Assembly: GCA_022497145.1 (NCBI GenBank)
Contig: MU386002.1
Coordinates: 1 to 54,019, forward strand
Direction: 5' to 3'
Length of the DNA stretch: 54,019 nucleotides
Source: Rostrohypoxylon terebratum
Taxonomy: Eukaryota; Ascomycota; Sordariomycetes; Xylariales; Hypoxylaceae
Both the position numbers and the translations under genes were made by a program. The notes beneath the pieces were generated by a model. That model was not told where the DNA came from. It saw nothing but the letters and a program-made list of their open reading frames with translations, and did no database searches. Below, piece by piece: positions 46,517 through 54,019 of the stretch; the first letter of the stretch is position 1; the number at the start of each line of letters is the position of its first letter.

Positions 46517-46546
46517 CTACCTAGTAGGTATGTACCTACTAGGTAG
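46517..46546. repeat. Perfect 14-nt inverted repeat with a 2-nt spacer
   Basis: ctacctagtaggta (46517-46530) faces tacctactaggtag (46533-46546). Both arms are built from the tacctag motif common in the window's intergenic DNA. Confidence 0.85.
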
Positions 46547-47531
46547 GTAACCTTGCTTCTTGTCAAAGTCTCATCAATCGGCAAACCTCCTTTGAGCAAC
46601 ATTATCACATTTGTCGATAACCCTGAACCTTCTTCTTGGAGTCTGGATTAACTCTGGATTAACCAGAACCAGAACCAGAATTGAACCTGGGAACTTTCCT
46701 TTTTACCCTAACTTTGGAACCACTTTCTCTAAATTCGATCCTTTAAACCAACAACGACGTCGATTTCACCATCGATGCGGGAGCACTGTGGTTGGAATTG
46801 TTGATTGTTGCATTTCCATGTAGTGTTGTGTGTGTCTTTCAGTTCTATGTACGTATACCTACTATCTTATAACCCCTATTCAATGACATTCACCTTTCCA
46901 CTCGTCCACTCATCACCTATTATCGCCGTATACAGCATACCTAAACCAGCATCTTCGGTGTCGCTTGGCCCCCCCTCCCTTCTCTTGTCGCGCATTTCTT
47001 GTCTTCCAACTCCCTTTCTAGCCTTTCTAGTCAATCTCGTCAGATGGGTCAAAATTACCGAAAATACAGTATTAAATACAATATACCGTATAAATAATCA
47101 CCTAATCACCTACACTAGCTAATCCTCACGGCCCTCACAGCCCTCATACGTATCCGTATCCTTGCACGGCCTTACCAGTATCTACTGCTTAAACTGCTTC
47201 ATCGTCAAACATCATGCTAATCTTCCACTTCCCGCTTATGCAAGTCTTCACCTGATTTCAGATCTACAATTTCAGTCTGTATATTCCTTGCGAAATCGAT
47301 ATTCCCTGCTATAGAACACGATGCAACTCAACCGACGCCTTCGATATCCAATACATTGACGGCAGGAATCCGATATCCCACTTAAAAAAAAAAAACAGCT
47401 CGATCATTTCTTTCGCCCGATTCCGAACTCGAGATTAAAAACGTACGAGAACTTTGGTAGATCAAATTAATAATTGTTAGAGAGTGATCAGAGCGCCTGC
47501 GTCCTAGCGCGCCCTCTCCACCGACGCAGCC

Positions 47532-50500
47532 ATGTCGTCCGCTGGGAAGGGCTTCTTTTCTAGGAGTAAACATAGGAGTGATAAGAGACATACCGGCAGC
47601 GAGGAAGGACGTTACCTCGGCTCTGATCAGGAATCCATAATATCGCGAACTTCTCGACATGCTAGAGCCTCGTCGATAATATCCGTCGATAGACCGGTCT
47701 CCCCTGACGCCGGCGTTAACAACAATGCCGGTGTCATTACCGCAATTCCCTACGATACTACGCATGCAGACCAGCGGAGCCCTATACCCGTCGATTACCT
47801 CCCTCGAGGCGAGCAGCTACCCGTGGGCCGAGAACTTCTACCGCATCAACTGAACAAGGCGACCGCCGATTTTCACCAATATCCTACATTTGATGCGAAA
47901 ACCCTTTCCACCATGTCTGGCGTGTCTGGCTCCCACCTTTCAGCGCGCCCGGCACCCGGTGCCAATAATATAACGATGGCGTCTACCGGTCGGCAAACAC
48001 AATTCCATCAATGGGGCCCAAATTCCGGCAACCTAGCACCACGGGGAAGCACAGCATCTTCGATGACGACGAGCACCGCCTACGGCGAGAGATGGGATTC
48101 CCTCCCGGGCTACGGCATGCAAGGCTACGGCAGAACATCCAGGCAAAGCGACCAATCCAGCGTATTTTCAGGTAAAGGAGTATCCCCTTATGAATACACA
48201 CTCAAACGCTCATCCAAAATAGCACTACCTAGTGCAACGTCCCAGAGTTCCATTGCATCGCACCCCTCGAGTAGAGATTCGCATCGTTTAACTAAGCTTC
48301 CAGGATCCCCGGGTCATCTTTCTCCTGGCGTCGGCGGCCCCGCCGAAGGTCCTTCTTTCACCAGACCGGAAGACGACAGGGTCACGGAGCAAATGTTTTA
48401 CGAGCTGATGGTCAAGCGAGGATGGCACAACCTACCTGAGCAGGCACGGCGACAAATGCAGGCGTATCCGTCGTCGAAAAAATGGACTCTTATTTACCAA
48501 GATCGTCTTACGGAGTGGCAAGGTGAGCAGAAGAAGAGACAGACAGCGAGATCAGGGCAGTATTCAGACGTCAACATCGCCGCATCTTCCGATGAAGAAG
48601 GCTCTCCCGAATGGTACGTACGCAAAGTTATGGACAATACGTTGGACCTGAAGGGACTAGGCAGTCTCGAAGTCAACTTGCGAACTCAACAGATAGGATG
48701 GGTGAAGCGATTCATCGAGTGTCAAGGACAGGTGGCTCTCACCAACGTCTTGTTGAAACTTAACCGCAAGAATCCTGTAGGACCCTCGACTCCGTCCGAC
48801 GCAAAGGCGAGCGATAAAAACCTCGACAAAGAATATGATATCTTAAAATGTTTGAAGGCTTTGCTGAACAACAAATACGGTGCCGACGATGCGCTCGCCC
48901 ATCAGCAAGTGGTCGTGGCTCTGGTCACTTCGCTTATATCTCCGAGGCTCACGACACGAAAGCTCGTCAGCGATGTCTTGTCCTTCTTATGCCATTGGGA
49001 TGGGGGCGAAGGACATATTAAGGTCATCCAGGCCATGGATGTAGTGAAGAGTCAGCAAAACGAGAATGGCCGATTCGACGCTTGGATGCGACTCGTCGAG
49101 GTTACGGCAGATGGACGTGGGAAGATGGGCAGTCTCGTGGGAGCCAGCGATGAGGTCCGCAGCGGTGGCATCGGCATGGAGAATCTGTTGATGGAATATG
49201 CTGTCGCGACACTCATCCTCGTGAACTCGATAATCGATGCGCCCGAAAACGATCTCCAGCTTCGCATGCATATCCGGGCGCAGTTTGGCGCTTGTGGGAT
49301 CAAGCGGATCCTCACGAAGATGGAGGCGTTTCAGTATGACTTGATAGACAAGCAGATCGAGCGATTCCGGACCAACGAAGCTATTGACTACGAGGATATG
49401 CTCGAGCGGGAGAATAGCAGCATCAAGGACAGTGTCGAGGGTGAGGTTAAGGACCTCAACGATCCTGTCCAAATTGTCGATGCTATTCAACAGCGACTGC
49501 AAGGCTCTAAGACGCACGACTACTTCATATCGGCATTGCAACACCTACTTCTAATTCGAGACAACGATGGAGAGGAACGTTTGCGCATGTTCCAGCTCGT
49601 TGATTCGATGCTTAGCTACGTGGCCATGGACCGGCGATTGCCGAACATGGACCTCAAGCAGAGCTTGAATTTTACGGTCCAGAATCTCTTGGACAAGTTA
49701 CATACGGATTCTGAGGCCCGTCAAGCTCTCGATGAGTCTTTAGAGGCTCGGCAGATCGCCGATGCCGCTATGGCAGAGCGAGATGAGATGAAGGCACAGT
49801 TAGAATTAGGGGCAGATGGGCTCGTAGCAAAGCTTCAGAGACAACTAGACGAACAAGCTCGTTTCATCGAAGCACAGAAACGTCAAGCAGATGGCTTAAA
49901 GGCCGAAATTGAGAATATGCAGACGGTCCGTGCAAAGGAGGCGCAACGGTATGAGCTGGAGACGAGAGAGTTATACCTCATGCTGAGGGATGCCCAAGAT
50001 GTTGCTGCTTCACAGGCTGTGAAGAGCAGTACTGGAAGCAGGATAGCAGATGAAGACCCCGCCCGCATGCAAGGTATTTTGGACCGCGAAAAGCTTATGG
50101 ATCGACTTGCGATGCAGCTCGAACGACAAAAGACCCAGTACAAACTTGAAGGCAGAGTCTGGGGCGAGACGATTGGACCTTCGGATCGCTTACGTGCTCT
50201 TCGTGAAGAAATGGAGGGCTACTCTGACAACTATTCCGATGGACCAGAGGGCTCAGGGCTTCCGCCCCCAGGCATGGCTACCGGCATGCTTGGAACCGTC
50301 AACCGCCAGACCAGATTATCAAGGAAACCCGTCAATGGACAATATACCGACGAGGGCGCCATGGAGGGAGAAGACGATATCGTATACGAGAAACCAAGAG
50401 TCGTCGAAATTAGGAGACCTGTCATGGACCCCAAGCAAGCAGCCAATTTCCTCAGCGAGATTCACGCGAAGGGCAGGAAGGATGAGGTTAGCGATTCTGA

Positions 50501-52804
50501 AGAGGGTGATGGTACAACTACCGGTCCCTCACATCCAAGTCTGGAATCACAATCACCTATCACGCCAAGCGAGAACGAGCCGCCGAAGATTCAGATCAGC
50601 GACACTACCGCTCCGCCCCCGCCTCCACCACCACCACCACCACCACCGATGCCCGGCCAACTTCCGGGAGCCCCCCCACCTCCTCCTCCACCTCCTCCTC
50701 CTCCGCCAATGCCGGGTCAAATTCCGGGAGCCCCTCCCCCACCGCCTCCCCCGCCTCCCCCACCTCCGATGCCAGGAATGCTCTCAGCTGGCGGTCCTCC
50801 TCCCCCTCCACCCCCACCGCCTATGCCCGGTATGCCCGGTGCTGGCCCGCCTCCGCCACCTCCACCAATGCCTGGTGCCATGTCTGGTCATTTCCTCTCT
50901 GCACAGAATAGCTTTGCTCCCACACCAACCATGGGTCTTCCCGTTGTTAGGCCGAAGAAGAAGCTCAAGGCCCTCCATTGGGACAAGGTCGATACTCCCG
51001 AAACAAGTCACTGGGCGGCGCATGCTCCTTCTGTGGAGGAAAGAGAACAGAAATATGCCGAGCTCAGCAAGAAGGGTATTCTTGACGAAGTTGAAAAGTT
51101 GTTTATGGCTAAGGAGATCAAGAAGCTTGGTGTTGGAACCTCTAAGAAAGACGACAAGAAGCAGATTATCTCCAGCGATCTTCGGAAAGCTTATGGTAAG
51201 GGCCATTCAAGATTGCTACGATCTCCTTGGGTGCTAACTTTGATACAGAAATTGCTTTTGCCAAGATGTCTTCGTATTCTGTAGAGAAGATCGTCCAAAC
51301 AATTATCCACTGCGACAAGGAAGTTCTCGATAATCCTGTGATTATGGACTTCCTACAAAAGGACGATATGTGCAATATTCCAGATAATACAGCGAAACTC
51401 ATGGCGCCGTACAGCAAGGATTGGACTGGTCCAGAGGCTAACAAAGAAAATCGCGAACAAGATCCCTCCGAGCTAACCCGGCAGGATCAAATTTACCTAT
51501 ACACTGCCTTTGAGTTACATCACTATTGGAAGAGCAGAATGCGGGCATTGGCATTAACACGAAGCTACGAATCCGATTATGACGAAATCAATGAGAAGAT
51601 CCATCAGGTCGTCTCAGTATCAGAATCTCTAAGAGATTCCGTTTCCTTGATGAATGTCCTTGGGTTGATTCTTGATATCGGTAATTACATGAACGACGCA
51701 AACAAACAAGCTAGAGGTTTCAAGCTTAGTTCGCTTGCCCGCTTGGGTATGGTTAAAGATGACAAGAACCAATCAACACTTGCAGATCTCGTCGAGCGTA
51801 TCGTGCGCAACCAATATCCCGAATGGGAAGGCTTTACGAACGATATTCAGGCCGTTATAGCCGCCCAGAAGATCAACATCGAGCAGCTCCAGGCGGATGC
51901 CAGGAAGTACATTGATAATGTTCGCAACGTCCAAATGTCGCTAGACAGCGGGAACCTCAGCGATCCTAAGAAGTTTCACCCTCAGGACCGTGTCTCGCAA
52001 ATTGTCCAACGGTGTATGAAAGACGCTCGTCGAAAGGCTGAACAGATGGCGTTATACTTGGAAGAGATGATCCGCACATACGACGACATCATGGTCTTCT
52101 ACGGCGAGGATCCCAAAGACGACAACGCTCGTCGCGAGTTTTTCACTAAGCTAGCCATGTTCCTTCAAGAGTGGAAGAAGAGTAGGGACAAGAACGTCCA
52201 GTATGAAGAGACGCGACGCAGGAACGAGGCAAGCATGAAACGAAAGCATGCTCAACTCAGGGTTCAAGGAGCCGTAGAGAGTGGTCCGCCATCGCCGGCT
52301 TCCGCTGGCGCAATGGATTCCCTACTAGAGAAATTGCGCGCTGCTGCGCCGCAGACGAGAGATCAACGAGACAGGAGGAGGCGCGCGCGTCTAAAGGATC
52401 GTCACCAAGTTCGTGTCGCCTCGGGCCAAAAGATACCCGATCTCAACGAGATACCCGAGGCAGAAGCCAATCTTCGTTCCGAAGGTACCAATGGCACCGC
52501 AGATTCCGATGCCAATCCTCTCAGTCCTGACCTAGTCTCGCCCGCGGAGGTTCCCGAGGAAGCTGCTGACGATGGTCTGGCCCATAGAGCTGCCATGCTC
52601 CTGCAAGATATGAGAGGCGGCGACGGAGCAGAGGACGAAAATCCCGAAAAACGGGATAGCTTAAGAAAGTCGGCGGCCGAAGAAAGGAGAGCGAGACGTC
52701 GGCGACTAAAGGGAGGTTCCGGCCCGAGCACGAGCGCTGCCGACGACGATGGAGGAATAAAAGCTCCTATACCGGAAGAACCAGCATCGACTGCGGAGGA
52801 ATAA
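47532..52804 (+). CDS. sepA: Diaphanous-type formin (SepA/Bni1 family)
   Basis: Exons 47532-51195 and 51249-52804 give 1739 aa, close to Aspergillus SepA. Nucleates and elongates actin filaments for hyphal tip growth and septum formation, under Rho GTPase control. Seen: a Ser-rich N-terminus (about 1-270), GTPase-binding and FH3 regions (about 273-720, starting near EDDRVTEQMFYELMVKRGW), coiled coil (about 720-870), FH1 with about six runs of up to 12 prolines separated by MPGQ/MPGM (about 1026-1116) for profilin binding, FH2 starting near LKALHWDKVDTP (about 1141) with GNYMNDANKQARGFKLSSL, and a DAD of the form MDSLLEKLRAAAPQ followed by RRRRAR, the autoinhibitory switch. The 53-nt intron inside FH2 has a gctaac branch point. 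A second-frame proline-rich reading across FH1 is a composition artefact. Confidence 0.97.
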
Positions 52805-54019
52805 TAAATCACAGCGAAATTTGGAATCGAATCCAATCTTCGTTGTTTTCGTCTATTCAAACGATACGATATATAATGTCTACATATATTATGAACTCAC
52901 TTCTAGTGAGGGAAGAGTGTACGAATCATCCTGATGGACGAGAACTACGATGCAATTGTAGTGGAACACTTTGGGCTCAAGGGACTTCGAAGGAGTCCAA
53001 GGCTCACATACTATATATAATAGCTGGTTTGAAAATTCAGGTTCTTGAATTAGCACTCGCTCCCCTTTGCTCTAACAGCAAGAGCTACAATTCAACCAGC
53101 ACACCAGCACACCATACTCTCCTGGCCCCGGCTCGCCCATCATACGCGCTCAAGGGTACTACTAACCCCTTCTCACCGGCCATCGAGGATGGACATACTA
53201 TTCAGCTACCAGAACCGATGTGAAACATCGAGGAGCTACCTACCGCCTCATAAGGCCGCCACAAGAAATCCCTTTGTCATTATCAGTTTATAAATTCGAC
53301 ACACCCCGCGACCGATTGGGTCAAAAGGGCAAATATTTCTTGACAAGGTTCTATTTACAGTGTGTAAGAAAACCAGGAGTCAGGCCGTCCGAACCTTTTT
53401 CTATGTCGGATGGGCTAAATAAGGGAGCGGGATGACCAGACGGGGGAAATGTCAGGGGAAAAACCAGTGGGCAAGGGCTTGTCGAAGAAAAGAGAAATGG
53501 AGGCAAGCCGAGCACAGCATTACCACTACTATGTACTTAGACCCTGTAGTTTCTACGTGGCAAAGGAGACTTAATAATTTGCTTCTTGCTATATTTACCT
53601 ACTATGGTCTTTTGGTCAGTAGTGTATGTATATTGTTGTTGTTATTGCTTGATACTGTAGTTGGTTGTGATCATGACTCTTCGGATACATGCCAGATTGC
53701 GGGACGTGAGCCGGGTAGTTTTATGCCAACATCAGCTCTTCTTATGTCTTGACTATATAGTATGCATAGATGAGTACATTTACGTAGTTTGAACCAAAGA
53801 AAGCCTGATTTAATCTGTGAGCTTTTCGTTTGCCGTGTTGTACTCATTCATACCAGGTGCCAACATATAAATACCTACCTACCTAGGTACCTAAGCACCT
53901 AGCTGGGAAAACCCTCTTCGAATATGTTGAATGCAGGCATCATATGCCTGTATTCAGTACACTGGAAGGTACAATCTTGAATTGTATCGGAAACAGTATA
54001 TACACGAACTGTCTCCAAC
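52805..54019. other. Intergenic 3' of the formin
   Basis: About 1.2 kb to the window edge; short ORFs only, none supported. A tacctaggtacc-type run lies at 53872-53893. Confidence 0.5.

Larger units (their letters stand above)
44285..47531. other. Gene-poor intergenic region (right part)
   Basis: About 3.2 kb with no supported gene. Contains agttacaa tandem units near 44692-44716 and two catccatgg copies (about 44718-44735), a hairpin followed by a TATA-like element near 45100-45124, a G-quadruplex motif at 45666, an inverted repeat at 46517, and a long leader before the formin with short ORFs around 46611 and 46805 and an A-run near 47383-47395. Confidence 0.5.

Noticed and set aside
50050..51237. 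A 395-codon open frame overlapping the formin in another frame
   Set aside because: It is a composition shadow of the proline-rich FH1 and flanking GC-rich codons; the formin frame carries all family motifs.
1..54019. CRISPR arrays, rRNA, tRNA, intact transposons
   Set aside because: None seen: no spaced direct repeats, no rRNA or tRNA core sequences, no transposase or reverse-transcriptase motifs.

Overview
The window is nuclear DNA of a filamentous ascomycete (Pezizomycotina). The evidence is short introns of about 43-84 nt with ctaac/ctgac branch points, fungal families (PF20684-type rhodopsin-like membrane proteins, BBE-like oxidoreductases, a SepA-type formin, AIM32- and CYC2-like proteins) and long AT-rich intergenic stretches. 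A Sordariomycete is my guess; the sequence alone does not fix the class. Most genes are split, so I rebuilt the models by matching reading-frame phase across GT-AG (twice GC-AG) introns and by conserved family motifs.

Layout. 1-445: the 3' end or relic of an ankyrin-repeat gene. 662-20017: an accessory region that looks like part of a secondary-metabolite cluster: two paralogous secreted FAD-linked oxidoreductases (662-2321, 9566-11191), a cytochrome P450 (4562-6453, minus), a short-chain dehydrogenase (11903-13054), a SAM O-methyltransferase (14165-15670, minus) and two seven-helix rhodopsin-like membrane proteins (7305-8762, 18634-20017). No PKS, NRPS, terpene cyclase, transporter or transcription factor is visible, so a core enzyme, if there is one, lies outside the window. 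20018-22929 is gene-empty and AT-rich. 22930-23712 is an acidic protein of unknown function.

24349-38543 is a denser housekeeping block: mitochondrial leucyl-tRNA synthetase, mitochondrial release-factor glutamine methyltransferase, a secreted feruloyl-esterase-like hydrolase, an unknown multi-pass membrane protein, AIM32-like and CYC2-like mitochondrial redox proteins, and the DNA-damage clamp subunit HUS1. 39637-40698 is a RING protein with a polyglutamine tract. 40699-47531 is almost gene-free, but it holds a small three-exon gene (43693-44284, 152 aa, one membrane helix) that simple ORF scanning misses. 47532-52804 is a complete diaphanous-type formin (SepA/Bni1 family). The rest is intergenic.

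How the genes may work together. The 0.66-20 kb set has the parts for oxidising, reducing and O-methylating a small molecule; the secreted BBE-like enzymes may act late or outside the cell. Four of the seven protein genes between 24 and 37 kb are predicted mitochondrial (tRNA charging, translation termination, redox/heme), a loose neighbourhood rather than an operon. The most useful results here are gene models that automatic ORF calling would get wrong: a 15-nt P450 microexon, two GC-AG introns, one stop-free in-frame intron, short terminal exons in the methyltransferase and HUS1, and the hidden 152-aa gene.
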